A stretch of DNA of 64,000 bases, from the NCBI RefSeq assembly GCF_044759095.2, contig NZ_JBIYSM020000017.1:1-64000 (forward strand). The letters are read 5' to 3'. Source of the stretch: JBIYSM02 sp044759095. GTDB taxonomy: Bacteria > Bacillota > Bacilli > Brevibacillales > Brevibacillaceae. The position numbers and the translations under genes were made by a program. Shown piece by piece: positions 45,527-55,174 of the stretch; position 1 is the stretch's first letter, and every line of letters begins with the position of its first letter. Under the pieces are notes generated by a model. It saw only the letters and a program-made list of their open reading frames with translations, was not told the origin of the DNA and made no database searches.

Positions 45527-47904
45527 TTTCCGCCTGTCTGCAACAAGGACTGAAAATCACACCAGGCAAGTTCGCTCAGCAGAGCTGCGTCCATTTCTTC
45601 CACTGGAATTTGGGATAAACGCAGTGCCTGATTCTGGATAGCCTCCTGGACCAGATTGAAGGCCAACCTGCCGTTGCCCGAGAGAATCCCCTGTTCGGCC
45701 GCTTCCCGAAGCGCTCTTTCCAGGCTTGCTTCCGCCTCGCCAGAAAGCTGATAGCCCGCTTCCTGAACCGCGAGTTGAATGATGCGGAACAGTTCGTCTG
45801 GTGTGTAATCGGGAAAGTGAATGAACTTCTTAAAGCGGGAAGCCAGACCTGGATTGCTATCCAGCAGACGTTCCATCTCCAGAGGATATCCGGCAAGCAC
45901 GACGACAAGGTTCTCCTCATGCTTTGTCATTTCCTCCACCAGGGTGTGGATGGCCTCCCGCCCGAAATCTCGCTCACCGCCGTTCGCCAATGCATATGCC
46001 TCATCGATAAACAATACACCGCCAAGCGCCTCACGGATTTTTCGTCTGGTCAAGGCAGCGGTTTGCCCGACATAGCCTGCGACAAGATCGGCACGTCCTG
46101 CCGTTACCAGATGGCCTCGCTTCAGATACCCTATTTCCCGCAACATCTGCGCGTACAGTTTGGCCACGGACGTCTTGCCTGTTCCCGGATTGCCGGTGAA
46201 AACGGCGTGAAGTTCTATGGGAACACGGTTCAAACCGCTTTCGACACGCTTTTGCTGGATGCTGACGAAGGCCGCGATTTTGTTCAACTCCGCCTTTACC
46301 TGGTCAAGTCCAATCAGCCGCTCCAGCTTGATTTGCGCAGGCAGCTCCGCATCCGATTTTTGTTCTTTCCATCCTTGCGGCAGCACGTCCTCCGGGTACA
46401 GGATGGTGAAATCATCGACGTGCAGCGGTTGCTTGCCCCCCATCACCTTTCCCTTGGCAAAGATGGCATCCAGGACGATGTTGGTTACGGTACGCGCATT
46501 GCCAAACGTCTCATCCACCCGCTCCCGATTGATGCGATCGGCAAGCGCCTGCCGCGTTTCCTTCGTCAAGGAAAAGTCGTTTCGTGCTGCCACCTGTTCG
46601 GCGATCTGGAGCAGCTCTTCCGTCGAATAGTCCGGCAGGAGGAAATGACCGGATTCCGGGAAGCGGCTGCGCAGGCCAGAATTGGTAAACAAAAACTGGC
46701 GCATTTCTTCCGGGTAACCAGCCAGGATCACTACAAACTTTCCGGCATACTCCCCGCCGGTCATGGCGGCGACCAGGGTGTCGACGGCCACCTGGCCGTA
46801 GTCGCTGCCGGATTGATCCGCACGCTTCAGGCTGTACGCCTCGTCAATAAACAAGACCCCGCCGGCGGCTCGCTTGATGACATCCATCGTTCGCTGTTCC
46901 GTCTGCCCGATGTAGGCGCCGACCAGATGCGACCGATCCACTTCCACTACATCACTGCGTTCCAAAAGACCCAGCTCGTAGTACAAGCGGGCAATCAGTC
47001 GGGCCAGTGTCGTCTTGCCCGTCCCCGGATTCCCCATCAGCACCAGATGAAGCGGCAGTTGGTCCTTAAGCTGCCAGCCCTTTTCCGTACGCAGCTTTTG
47101 GTACTGGTAAAAACGGGCCAACTGGTGTACCCGCTGCTTGATCTCAAAGAGGCCGACCAGTTCTTCCACCAACTCCAGAGCGGAAGGGACGCCCGGTGAC
47201 GTTTCTGGTTCTGACTGTTCCGCAAAGTACCGAGCGAACAGCTCTTCTCGCTGTGCCTCCTGTTCCGCCAATTGTTTGACGGAGTCTTGAACCGAGACCA
47301 GCAATTCCGTCGAGTAGAACATCCCCTGCAGGGAGGCAGCGTAGGCATGGGCCCGCTCCAGGAGCTGGTGAAGCAAGTGATCTCTTTCTCCATACAGCCG
47401 CAGCAGGTGATCAATCAAAATGAGCGCTTCCTCATCCCGGGCGGACACTGCCGCCTGTTTCGCCTTGTCTGCAACCTCCTGCCACTTTTCCAGAATAGCC
47501 CGCTCTTGTTCCGCTTCCCCGATCAAAACTTCCAGCTGACGCTTGCGGGTAACCGCATTGTCCGTTTCACGGATCACTGGAAAACGGTCGCCAAACGGAT
47601 GCGTGCTCAGCATGGAGAGGTACAAGCGGCAAAGGTGCCGGGCTGCCGGCAGGTAATCAGGAGCCAACAGACGGGCCCGGGACAGCCACTCTTCCGCGAG
47701 AAGAGAACCACCCGGTTTCCCCAGGCGCAGGGCAGCGAGTCGGGTGAGGACTGCCGCTTCCGCTTGATCCAGTTCAACGCCGTCTGTCGACTGACGAAAC
47801 TCCTCAATCCTTCTCAGGATGGGAATCAGTTCGCCCTCCGACAGCTTAGTCACGTCGGTATTCCCGATCAGATGAAGTTGTTCCGCTTCCTTTTGCAGCT
47901 GCAT
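45517..47904 (-). CDS. Tandem AAA+ ATPase of the CbbX/SpoVK type with helical N-terminal domain
   Basis: A 795-aa protein. The N-terminal 240 residues are helical, TPR-like (LAEEWLSRARLLAPDYLPAA). AAA domain 1: Walker A GNPGTGKTTLARL (291-), Walker B VLFIDEAYSL (350-). AAA domain 2: Walker A GNPGTGKTSVAKL (571-), Walker B VLFIDEAYAL (630-). Both have the CbbX-type pore segment GYIGQT/GYVGQT. SpoVK has a single AAA domain and about 320 residues, and EccA a TPR plus one AAA; this protein has two. It probably remodels a protein complex; target unknown. Confidence 0.85.
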   Translation of the reverse strand: MQLQKEAEQLHLIGNTDVTKLSEGELIPILRRIEEFRQSTDGVELDQAEAAVLTRLAALRLGKPGGSLLAEEWLSRARLLAPDYLPAARHLCRLYLSMLSTHPFGDRFPVIRETDNAVTRKRQLEVLIGEAEQERAILEKWQEVADKAKQAAVSARDEEALILIDHLLRLYGERDHLLHQLLERAHAYAASLQGMFYSTELLVSVQDSVKQLAEQEAQREELFARYFAEQSEPETSPGVPSALELVEELVGLFEIKQRVHQLARFYQYQKLRTEKGWQLKDQLPLHLVLMGNPGTGKTTLARLIARLYYELGLLERSDVVEVDRSHLVGAYIGQTEQRTMDVIKRAAGGVLFIDEAYSLKRADQSGSDYGQVAVDTLVAAMTGGEYAGKFVVILAGYPEEMRQFLFTNSGLRSRFPESGHFLLPDYSTEELLQIAEQVAARNDFSLTKETRQALADRINRERVDETFGNARTVTNIVLDAIFAKGKVMGGKQPLHVDDFTILYPEDVLPQGWKEQKSDAELPAQIKLERLIGLDQVKAELNKIAAFVSIQQKRVESGLNRVPIELHAVFTGNPGTGKTSVAKLYAQMLREIGYLKRGHLVTAGRADLVAGYVGQTAALTRRKIREALGGVLFIDEAYALANGGERDFGREAIHTLVEEMTKHEENLVVVLAGYPLEMERLLDSNPGLASRFKKFIHFPDYTPDELFRIIQLAVQEAGYQLSGEAEASLERALREAAEQGILSGNGRLAFNLVQEAIQNQALRLSQIPVEEMDAALLSELAWCDFQSLLQTGGKRA

Positions 47905-47994
47905 GCGTGGTGTTCCTCCGTTCCAATTTGCTACTCACCTGTTGTACCACGTTTTTGCGAAAAAGAAAAGAATTCGCAGCTGGCCAAAGCAAAT

Positions 47995-48032
47995 GCAGCC
48001 TGCTTCAACAGAAGCAAGGCTGCATATTTTTT
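47995..48032. terminator. Hairpin between the AAA+ gene and the 67-aa gene
   Basis: A 12-bp imperfect stem, TGCAGCCTGCTTC against GAAGCAAGGCTGCA. The better T-tract (TATTTTTTG) is on the plus strand; on the minus strand TTTGCTTT follows. It may serve the minus-strand 67-aa gene. Confidence 0.5.
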
Positions 48033-48039
48033 GATCCCA

Positions 48040-48243
48040 TTACAGTTTTACGTTTCCCATCTCCATGTCCGCTTGAAAATGGGCCAATGCTGCTGGAAAT
48101 ACATCTGATTCCGAGTCGGCAGCAATCTTGAACATCGTCACCAGCTTGTCGCCGCTTCGGACCTGAACGTTGTACTGCGAGTCACCATCATACGTCGTCG
48201 CAAAATGGTATTCCCGTCCGTTTACCGTCAATTTGCGTTCCAA
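48040..48243 (-). CDS. Hypothetical 67-aa protein
   Basis: TTG start, with GGGAGGTGG about 7 bp upstream; the frame can be extended but has no other site. The product begins MERKLTVNGREYHFATTYDG and looks like a small beta-sheet domain with an acidic C-terminal helix. No family recognised. Confidence 0.55.
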   Translation of the reverse strand: MERKLTVNGREYHFATTYDGDSQYNVQVRSGDKLVTMFKIAADSESDVFPAALAHFQADMEMGNVKL

Positions 48244-48363
48244 AGTGGACCACCTCCCGCCATAGTGTTGCCGGTTTTGGCGAATTCCACTCCAAACCTT
48301 GTCGCATTGCATCGACCATCGGCGAAACCTGCGCTTGCCTAGGGAATAAGCGATGTCGTTTGC

Positions 48364-48693
48364 CTACACGGGCGAAAACGCCTGGTAATCAGTAGGCTGC
48401 CGTACCGTTTCCCCATTCGGCAGGCGAACAATCAATACGTCCGCTTCTCCTCCTTCTTCCCATTCAAAAGCGAAGCGTTTCGCAGCGTGAGGCTCGCTTT
48501 CGCTCAGGGTGTCCGCGATCGCACGCAGCGTGTCAGCCACAAGCGGCACAGGAACGCGTGTCTGCTGCAGATCGGGAATCAAAAGCAGCTTCGGCGCATC
48601 CTCAAAATAAAGAACCGTATCGAGTAACAGCGAAACCTGCTGCCAGTTCAAATCGGATTCAAATCGTTCAAACGGCTTTGCCATCTCTCTCAT
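48364..48693 (-). CDS. Hypothetical protein downstream of parC
   Basis: A 109-aa soluble protein (MREMAKPFERFESDLNWQQV). The ATG overlaps the parC stop codon (ATGA) and has GGAG 8 bp upstream within parC, so it is translationally coupled to parC; a second ATG 9 bp later is possible. Function unknown. Confidence 0.6.
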   Translation of the reverse strand: MREMAKPFERFESDLNWQQVSLLLDTVLYFEDAPKLLLIPDLQQTRVPVPLVADTLRAIADTLSESEPHAAKRFAFEWEEGGEADVLIVRLPNGETVRQPTDYQAFSPV

Positions 48694-51233
48694 TCCTTTT
48701 TCTCCGTCGGTTCGTCAAACAAACTGAACTGGGTAGTCGGAACTTCATCATGGGGGGAGACTGGCGCCTGTGTACCAGGCTCTTTGATTACCGGGCTTTC
48801 CGCTTCCGACGGCAGTACGGCTTCGAACGCGACCGCTTTCAGGCCGCCTTCTACGACGACACGCCCGATTCCTCCCTGTTCGTTCACGGATACTTGCTCC
48901 GTCTCTACCCGAATCCATTCATCCCGGCGGGTTAGGGCATACAGGTTGTCCTCGACGGTAATGGCCATGATCTTATGCGGATTGGTTTTCCGTTTGCGGA
49001 TGAGCAGCACGCCCTTGCCAGCTCGGCCCTGCAGCGGAATGTCCTTCAGGGACGTTCGCTTTACGACGCCTTCTTCGGTCAGCAGGCTGAAAACACGGGA
49101 GTCCTCCACATCGACTGCGGCCAATGCAACGATGGAATCAGATGAAGACAGGTTCATCGCTTTTACGCCGCTGGAAGCCCGGCCGGTTGGAGACACTTCA
49201 CTGCGCAGGAAGCGAATGCCCATCCCTTCTTTCGAGGCGGCGAAAAACGCGCCTTCTTCGTTGGCAAGCAAAACGGCAACGAATTCGTCGTCCTCGCCTT
49301 TCAGCTTCGCTGCCACCAGCGCTCCGGAACGGTTGGTCTCATACTCGGAGAGCGGCGTCTTCTTGATCAGTCCTAAACGGGAGACGTGACAGACGTACAG
49401 CGGCAGTTTGAAGTTCTCTACGATGTGGAAGCCGACGATTTGCTGCTGCTTCTCCAACGGGATGATGTTGACCAGTGCCGAGCCGATATCCTTCCACTTC
49501 TCATCCGGTATGTCGTTCACCAGCGTTGCGAAATATTTTCCGTCCTGCGTGAAGAAGAGCGCCGTATGGGACGTGTTCGTCTCGTAGAAGTACCGGACCC
49601 TGTCTCCTTCCTTGACGCCGCATGTGTCGATGGTTCCGCCCATCGATTTGAAGGAACGCGGGCTGGTCCGCTTGATGTAGCCCTCGTTGGTGAGCGTCAC
49701 GATGCAGTCTTCCGCATTGATCTGCATGGCGATATCCACTTTGATCTCCTCGATCTCCCCCTGAATTTCCGTGAGGCGAGGGTTGCTGTACTGTTTCTTG
49801 ATTTCCGTCAATTCCCCGGTAATCACCTGGATCAGCTTTTTCTCGCTGCCCAGAATGGCTTCCAGCTCGACGATTTCTTTCGCCAGCGTATTCAATTCTT
49901 TCTCCAGCTTGACGATGTCCAAACGGGTAAGGGAAGCCAGCTGGATGCTGAGGATGGCGTCCGCCTGCACATCCGTGAATCCGAACTTCTCCATGATGTT
50001 TTTCTTGGCGTCTGCCCGGTCCTCCGAGTCCATGATCGTGTCGACGATCTCCCGCAGAATGGATTTGGCGCGGATCAATCCCTGAACGATGTGCTCCCGG
50101 TTCCGCTTTTTTTCCAGATCGTACTGGGAACGGCGGGTCACCACTTCCTTTTGGTGGGCAATGTACGCATCCAGCAACTCTTTCAAGCCCATCTGGCGGA
50201 TGGTGCCCTCATGGATCGCATTCATGTTGTAGTTGTAGTAGATCTGCAGGTCGGTGTTTTTGTACAGGTAATTGAGAATGGCATGTTCGTCGGCGTCCTT
50301 GCGGATATCGACGACGATCCGCACCTTTTTCTGCTCCGCTTCTTTCCGCCCGGTTTCGTCGCGGACTGCCAGTGCGCCCTCGATCTTCCTCTCCATCACC
50401 AGTTCGTCAATCTGCGCGACCAGCTTGGACTTGACCACGTCGTAGGGAATTTCCGATATGACGATCTTTTTCACTTTGCTGCCCTTCGGCTCCTCGATAA
50501 AGGTGCGGCCGCGGATGATAAACTGGCCGCGTCCCGTTTCGAACGCCTTACGAATGCCGGAGATCCCTTGAACAATACCGCCCGTTGGAAAATCGGGTCC
50601 TTTCACATGCTGCATCAACTCATCCAGCGTGATGTCAGGATTTTTCATCTGAGCGATCGTGGCGTCGATCACTTCCCCCAGGTTATGGGTGGGAATGTCG
50701 GTGGCAAAACCGACCGCAATACCGGAAGCGCCGTTGACCAGCAGATTGGGAAAACGCGACGGCAGCACGGCAGGCTGCATCGCAGAGTTGTCATAGTTGG
50801 GAATAAAGGTGACCGTGTCTTTTTCAATATCGCGCAGCATCTCGTTCGCCAGCGCGGACAAGCGGGACTCGGTGTAACGCATCGCCGCCGGCGGGTCGGC
50901 GTCCAGGCTTCCGAAGTTGCCGTGCCCCTGAATCAGCACCTGGCGCATCTTCCACCACTGCGCCATGCGGACCATCGTCTCGTAGATGGCGCTGTCTCCG
51001 TGAGGGTGGTACGTACCCATCACATATCCCACGGTTTTTGCCGATTTTCTGTACGGCTTGTCATTGGTGTTGCCTTCCTGGTACATCGCGTACAAAATGC
51101 GGCGCTGTACCGGTTTCAAGCCGTCGCGGGCGTCAGGAATGGCGCGGGACAGGATCACCAGGTTGGCGTAGTCGCCAAAGCGTTTCCCCATGATTTCCGC
51201 AAAGCTTTGTTCAATCACTTTGTTCGACAGCAT
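48690..51233 (-). CDS. parC: DNA topoisomerase IV subunit A
   Basis: An 847-aa protein, the breakage-reunion subunit of topoisomerase IV, which decatenates daughter chromosomes. The N-terminal winged-helix/tower domain has TYHPHGDSAIYETMVRMAQ and the catalytic Tyr in AAMRYTESRLS. A coiled-coil arm (about 360-490) and a six-bladed C-terminal beta-pinwheel follow. The quinolone-determining Ser and Glu (HGDSAIYE) are unchanged. It starts 2 bp after parE. The spacing and motifs fit ParC rather than GyrA, which normally lies near dnaA. Confidence 0.93.
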   Translation of the reverse strand: MLSNKVIEQSFAEIMGKRFGDYANLVILSRAIPDARDGLKPVQRRILYAMYQEGNTNDKPYRKSAKTVGYVMGTYHPHGDSAIYETMVRMAQWWKMRQVLIQGHGNFGSLDADPPAAMRYTESRLSALANEMLRDIEKDTVTFIPNYDNSAMQPAVLPSRFPNLLVNGASGIAVGFATDIPTHNLGEVIDATIAQMKNPDITLDELMQHVKGPDFPTGGIVQGISGIRKAFETGRGQFIIRGRTFIEEPKGSKVKKIVISEIPYDVVKSKLVAQIDELVMERKIEGALAVRDETGRKEAEQKKVRIVVDIRKDADEHAILNYLYKNTDLQIYYNYNMNAIHEGTIRQMGLKELLDAYIAHQKEVVTRRSQYDLEKKRNREHIVQGLIRAKSILREIVDTIMDSEDRADAKKNIMEKFGFTDVQADAILSIQLASLTRLDIVKLEKELNTLAKEIVELEAILGSEKKLIQVITGELTEIKKQYSNPRLTEIQGEIEEIKVDIAMQINAEDCIVTLTNEGYIKRTSPRSFKSMGGTIDTCGVKEGDRVRYFYETNTSHTALFFTQDGKYFATLVNDIPDEKWKDIGSALVNIIPLEKQQQIVGFHIVENFKLPLYVCHVSRLGLIKKTPLSEYETNRSGALVAAKLKGEDDEFVAVLLANEEGAFFAASKEGMGIRFLRSEVSPTGRASSGVKAMNLSSSDSIVALAAVDVEDSRVFSLLTEEGVVKRTSLKDIPLQGRAGKGVLLIRKRKTNPHKIMAITVEDNLYALTRRDEWIRVETEQVSVNEQGGIGRVVVEGGLKAVAFEAVLPSEAESPVIKEPGTQAPVSPHDEVPTTQFSLFDEPTEKKE

Positions 51234-51235
51234 GG

Positions 51236-53197
51236 TTATTCATCCTCTCCCACTTCAAAGGTGACATGGCTTTCGATCCACTCCCGGCGAGGCGGAACCT
51301 TGTCCCCCATCAGCACCGTGACGAGCTTCTCGCAATGGGCGAGGTCTTCCAATTGCACTTTGATCAGCTTGCGCGTCTCGGGATTCATCGTCGTCTCCCA
51401 CAGCTGGTCGGGGTTCATTTCGCCCAGACCTTTGTAGCGCTGGACTTCGGCTCCGCGGCCAAGACGCTTGAGCGCCTGTTCCAGCTCGTAGTCGTTCCAG
51501 CAGTAGACAACCTCTGCCAGTTTCCCCCTGCTCTCCTTGCGTGCCTGATACAGCGGCGGCTGGGCGATGTACAGCTTGCCGGCCGAGATCAGCTGCTGCA
51601 TGTATCGGAAGAAAAACGTCAAGAGCAGCGCCTGAATGTGAGAGCCGTCCACATCTGCGTCGGACATGATGATGATCTTGTCAAAGGCGCAGTTTTCGAT
51701 GGAGAAATCTTCGCCGATTTCTGTCTCCAGCACTTCCAGGATCGTTCGGAACTCCTCGTTGGCCAGAATGTCGGAAAGCTTTGCCTTTTCGGTGTTGAGC
51801 GGTTTTCCCTTCAACCCGAATATCGCCTGAAACTCGGAGTTGCGCGCCTGCTTCGCGGATCCGCCTGCCGAGTCTCCCTCTACAAGGAACAGTTCGTTTC
51901 GCTTGGGATCCTTGTACTGGGGCGGAGCAAATTTATCCGAAATGGATTTGCGTTTTTTTGCCCCTTTGCCCTTCTTGTCACCGCGCAGCGCTTCCCGTTG
52001 CTTACGCAGTTCTTCGCGAATCTCCGCAGAGCGGACTGCTTTCTCGATCAACAGCTTGCCGATCTCGGGATTTTCTTCGAGGAAAAAGCCCAGTTTCTCC
52101 GAGACGATCTGCTCGACAATGGTACGCGCCTCTTCGTTGCCCAGCTTGTCCTTTGTCTGGGACTCAAACTGGACATCGGCCATCTGCAAGGAGAGGACGC
52201 CAAGGAAGCCCTCCCGCAGATCATTTCCGGTCAAATTGGGATCTTTTTCCTTAAGAAACCCTTTTTTCCGGGCAAACTCGTTAAAAATCCGCGTCGTGCC
52301 ATTGCGGAATCCGGTTACATGGGTGCCCCCGTCCGTCGTCGGGATGGAGTTTACATAGGAGGCCAGCGTCTCCGTATAGCCGTCGTTGTACTGGAACGCC
52401 AACTCCACGTAGATGTTGTCCTTCTCGCCGTCAAAGTAGACGACCGGATGGAGCGTCTGTTTTCCTTCGTTCAGGTACTCCACGTATGATTTCAATCCGT
52501 CTTCGTAATAGAACTCTTCCCGCTTCTTTTCCGTTCCCCGCTCGTCGATCAGAACCATGCGCAGTTTTTTCAGGAGGAAAGCCGTTTCGCGGAAACGGTC
52601 GCGAATCAATTCATAATCGAAGCGTGCGCTGCCGAACACAGCTTCGTCCGGCAAAAAACGAACGGTGGTTCCGGTGCGTTTGGTTGTGCCGACGACGACC
52701 AGATCCGTTACCGGCTTGCCGACGTGCTCGTTCCCCTGCGCGTCGATGATGTATTCAAAACGCTGCGTATGTATTTTGCCTTCGCGATGAATCTCCACTT
52801 CCAGCCATTTGGACAAGGCAACAACCACGCTGGAGCCTACGCCGTGAAGACCGCCGCTTTTTTTGTACCCGCCGCCGCCAAACTTTCCTCCGGCGTGCAG
52901 GGTGGTAAAGATCACTTCCGGTACGGGACGGCCTGTTTTGTGCATGCCAGTGGGGATTCCCCGTCCGTGGTCTTCTACGCTGACACTGTCATCCTTGTGC
53001 AGCGTCACAATGATTTTATCGTTAAAACCGGCCAGCGCTTCATCCTTCGCATTGTCGACGATCTCCCACAAGAGATGATGAAGCCCGCGGCTGCCGGTGG
53101 AGCCTATGTACATGCCCGGCCGCTTGCGAACGGCAATCAAGCCTTCCAGTACCTGAATATCTTCTTCGGTATAGCTGAGTGTGTCTGCTTCCTTCAT
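51236..53197 (-). CDS. parE: DNA topoisomerase IV subunit B
   Basis: A 653-aa GHKL ATPase subunit. ATP site EIVDNAKDEALAGF and GRGIPTGMHKTGRP, HAGGKFGGGGYKKSGGLHGVG; the TOPRIM domain has FLVEGDSAGGSAKQARN and IIMSDADVDGSHI. It ends QRYKGLGEMNPDQLWETTMN. The ATG at 53195-53197 follows GAGGGGAG. It forms an operon with parC and the 109-aa gene; promoter at 53251-53280. Confidence 0.93.
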   Translation of the reverse strand: MKEADTLSYTEEDIQVLEGLIAVRKRPGMYIGSTGSRGLHHLLWEIVDNAKDEALAGFNDKIIVTLHKDDSVSVEDHGRGIPTGMHKTGRPVPEVIFTTLHAGGKFGGGGYKKSGGLHGVGSSVVVALSKWLEVEIHREGKIHTQRFEYIIDAQGNEHVGKPVTDLVVVGTTKRTGTTVRFLPDEAVFGSARFDYELIRDRFRETAFLLKKLRMVLIDERGTEKKREEFYYEDGLKSYVEYLNEGKQTLHPVVYFDGEKDNIYVELAFQYNDGYTETLASYVNSIPTTDGGTHVTGFRNGTTRIFNEFARKKGFLKEKDPNLTGNDLREGFLGVLSLQMADVQFESQTKDKLGNEEARTIVEQIVSEKLGFFLEENPEIGKLLIEKAVRSAEIREELRKQREALRGDKKGKGAKKRKSISDKFAPPQYKDPKRNELFLVEGDSAGGSAKQARNSEFQAIFGLKGKPLNTEKAKLSDILANEEFRTILEVLETEIGEDFSIENCAFDKIIIMSDADVDGSHIQALLLTFFFRYMQQLISAGKLYIAQPPLYQARKESRGKLAEVVYCWNDYELEQALKRLGRGAEVQRYKGLGEMNPDQLWETTMNPETRKLIKVQLEDLAHCEKLVTVLMGDKVPPRREWIESHVTFEVGEDE

Positions 53198-53250
53198 TCG
53201 CTTCTCCCCTCTGTTCACAGCTTCCGTAAAAAGGCGAACACTTAATCGCT

Positions 53251-53280
53251 ATTGTACCGTATCGGCATGGGCCACTTCAA
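53251..53280 (-). promoter_or_regulatory. SigA-type promoter of parE-parC
   Basis: On the minus strand TTGAAG (53275-53280), 18 bp and TACAAT (53251-53256), about 55 bp before the parE start. Confidence 0.6.
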
Positions 53281-53337
53281 CGCTCCTGGAGAAAAAAGGC
53301 GGGTGCCCTGCCAGCGCAGCGTTAGCCGGTGCCGTGT

Positions 53338-53367
53338 GGAAAAAAAGAGCCGTTCGCAATGAACGGC
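53338..53367 (-). terminator. Terminator of yebC
   Basis: GCCGTTC/GAACGGC stem (53349-53367) followed on the minus strand by TCTTTTTTTCC. Confidence 0.85.
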
Positions 53368-53376
53368 CCCTTTTGG

Positions 53377-54123
53377 TTATGCCATCAGCTTTTCCATTTC
53401 CTCGTCGTCAATTTCAAAGTTGGCGTATACGTTTTGCACATCGTCGTTTTCTTCGAATGCTTCCATCATCTTCAGCATTTTGGCTGCGTCGTCTCCGGAG
53501 ATTTTCACCGTATTTTGCGGAATCCACTGGACGGATGCATTTTCGAACGTGTATCCCTCGGCTTCCAGTCTGCTCTTTACCTGATCCAGTTCGTGCGGAT
53601 GGGTATGCACTTCGAAGCTGTCGTCGTTGATGATGACGTCCTCTGCGCCTGCTTCCAGCGCCTGCATCAGGATGGTGTCCTCGTCCACGGAAAACTTCTC
53701 GCGGTCGATTACGATGACGCCTTTTTTGTCAAACATAAAGCTCACGGAGCCGGTTTCGCCCAAGTTTCCTCCGCGTTTGTTAAAAATCGCCCGCACGTCT
53801 GCTGCGGTCCGATTCCGGTTATCAGACAGGCATTCCACGATGACGGCAACGCCTCCCGGACCGTAACCTTCGTAGCGAATTTCCTCGTAGTCGTCGGCGT
53901 TTCCCGTATCGGTTGCCTTTTTGATGGCGCGTTCGATATTGTCCAAAGGCATGTTGATGGCCCGAGCGTTCGCAATGATCGCCTTCAGCTTCAGGTTGGC
54001 GTTTGGATCGGGGCCGCCTTTTTTCGCTTCCACATAAATTTGTCGGGCAAACTTGACGTATTGGTTGTTGCGCTTTTGGTCAGCGGCACCCTTTTTGTTG
54101 GCAAACAACTTAAACTTTGGCAT
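53377..54123 (-). CDS. YebC/PmpR family DNA-binding regulator (TACO1-like)
   Basis: A 248-aa protein with the family start (here MPKFKLFANKKGAADQKRNN), GPDPNANLKLKAIIANARA, NMPLDNIERAIKKATD and YEGYGPGGVAVIVECLSDNRNRT. Members act as transcriptional regulators or as translation factors that help ribosomes through proline stretches. Full length. GAGGAGAG precedes the ATG. Confidence 0.93.
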   Translation of the reverse strand: MPKFKLFANKKGAADQKRNNQYVKFARQIYVEAKKGGPDPNANLKLKAIIANARAINMPLDNIERAIKKATDTGNADDYEEIRYEGYGPGGVAVIVECLSDNRNRTAADVRAIFNKRGGNLGETGSVSFMFDKKGVIVIDREKFSVDEDTILMQALEAGAEDVIINDDSFEVHTHPHELDQVKSRLEAEGYTFENASVQWIPQNTVKISGDDAAKMLKMMEAFEENDDVQNVYANFEIDDEEMEKLMA

Positions 54124-54269
54124 GACAAAAACTCTCCTCGTCCTTCAGGAATTCACCTTCCCTAGTGTAGCACTAGTCGCGAAGGAACGTCAAAGATATT
54201 CGGGTATTCCGCCACCGAGAGTGGACACACTATGGGAGAGACACCACACACCGTTAGGGGGAATTTCAC

Positions 54270-54647
54270 GTGATCAGCGCAACGAAGCCATTCGTCAAAT
54301 TCCATAGATACGATCAGGAACTTGTTTCCGACATTCAGGCACTCAACTCCTCTGGTTACCACAAGGACGACATCTGGGTGATCAAGTGGAACCCCGACAA
54401 GAACCACTCCAATCAGCGGAACAACTTCTACAAATACAGCACCCACTTCGAGAGCGCCGTCGGCGATATCGACAGCAAGGCCCACTTTTTCGACAACGGC
54501 GGCGAAGAGATTCGCACCCGCCTGGAAAAGTTGGGACTAACCAAGGATGAAGCGTCCGCACTCTTTCGCGAGCTGCAGGAGAGTGACTACACCTGCCTCC
54601 TCGTCGTACGTGACCTGAAGGATAACATCATAAAAATGAACGACTGA
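54270..54647 (+). CDS. YflT/GSP17M-type general stress protein
   Basis: A 125-aa protein. GTG start with AGGGGGA 8-9 bp upstream. The pattern of an N-terminal strand, then a helix followed by NSSGYHKDDIWVI, and a C-terminal helix fits the heat-induced YflT domain found in SigB-regulated stress proteins. A clear SigB promoter was not found. A terminator follows. Confidence 0.65.
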   Translation: MISATKPFVKFHRYDQELVSDIQALNSSGYHKDDIWVIKWNPDKNHSNQRNNFYKYSTHFESAVGDIDSKAHFFDNGGEEIRTRLEKLGLTKDEASALFRELQESDYTCLLVVRDLKDNIIKMND

Positions 54648-54659
54648 AACAGTCAACAG

Positions 54660-54681
54660 CCGGGGCCTCCCCGGTCTTTTT
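54660..54681 (+). terminator. Terminator of the YflT-type gene
   Basis: CCGGGG/CCCCGG stem with a 3-bp loop, followed by TCTTTTTC. Confidence 0.85.
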
Positions 54682-54721
54682 CTTCACGTTTTTTTGGAGA
54701 AAACACTGCACCCTCCGAACA

Positions 54722-54749
54722 GAAAAAAACCACTGCTTGCCTGCAGTGG
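54722..54749 (-). terminator. Terminator of the DUF1292 gene
   Basis: CCACTGC/GCAGTGG stem (54730-54749) followed by TTTTTTTCTG on the minus strand. Confidence 0.88.
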
Positions 54750-54757
54750 CTTTGGTT

Positions 54758-55075
54758 TTACTTCTCTTCCGCATCAACCAGCTCGATATCTTCCAGCACT
54801 TCGTTCAGTTTGGCGTAAACTTCATCCTGATCGTTTTCTTCGAGCGGAACCAGCTCTCCTCCCTCCAATTGGAAAACGAAAATGTCCACTTCTTCTTCCA
54901 GATCCTCTTCGGTATCCGTTTCTTCATCAATCGCGTTGGTCAATGCAACGTAATTCTTTTGGTTGTTTTCAAACAGCGCGATTACTTCGAAGTCGCCCAG
55001 CGGTTCTCCGTTTTCATCGTCGAGTGTAATAATGTCGCCAAGTTCCAAGTCCTTGTTGTCTTCTTCATGGTTCAT
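54758..55075 (-). CDS. DUF1292 (YrzB-like) protein
   Basis: A 105-aa very acidic protein with DIITLDDENGEPLGDFEVI, YVALTN and VDIFVFQLEGGELVPL, matching DUF1292. Function unknown; usually found beside ruvX homologues, which are absent here. The ATG at 55073-55075 is chosen with AAAGGA about 10 bp upstream. Confidence 0.85.
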   Translation of the reverse strand: MNHEEDNKDLELGDIITLDDENGEPLGDFEVIALFENNQKNYVALTNAIDEETDTEEDLEEEVDIFVFQLEGGELVPLEENDQDEVYAKLNEVLEDIELVDAEEK

Positions 55076-55174
55076 TGCGTTCACGTCCTTTACGGGTATA
55101 TGGCTTCCATACCATCTTACTTGGTTTTACCAAAAGAAGCAAAAAGATTTCATGGCATTATTGGGTCAAGACCT

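Noticed and set aside
45775..47199. 474-aa plus-strand ORF opposite the AAA+ gene
   Set aside because: Shadow of the tandem AAA+ gene, in which both Walker motifs are intact.
49386..51437. 683-aa plus-strand ORF opposite parC
   Set aside because: It is the antisense shadow of a complete, motif-rich parC; its product has a His/Arg/Val-rich shadow composition and no ribosome binding site.
51266..52489. 407-aa plus-strand ORF opposite parE
   Set aside because: Antisense shadow of parE; no recognisable protein features.
54190..54269. SigB promoter before the YflT-type gene
   Set aside because: A GGGTAT occurs near 54201, but no GTTT-type -35 element is found at the right distance.
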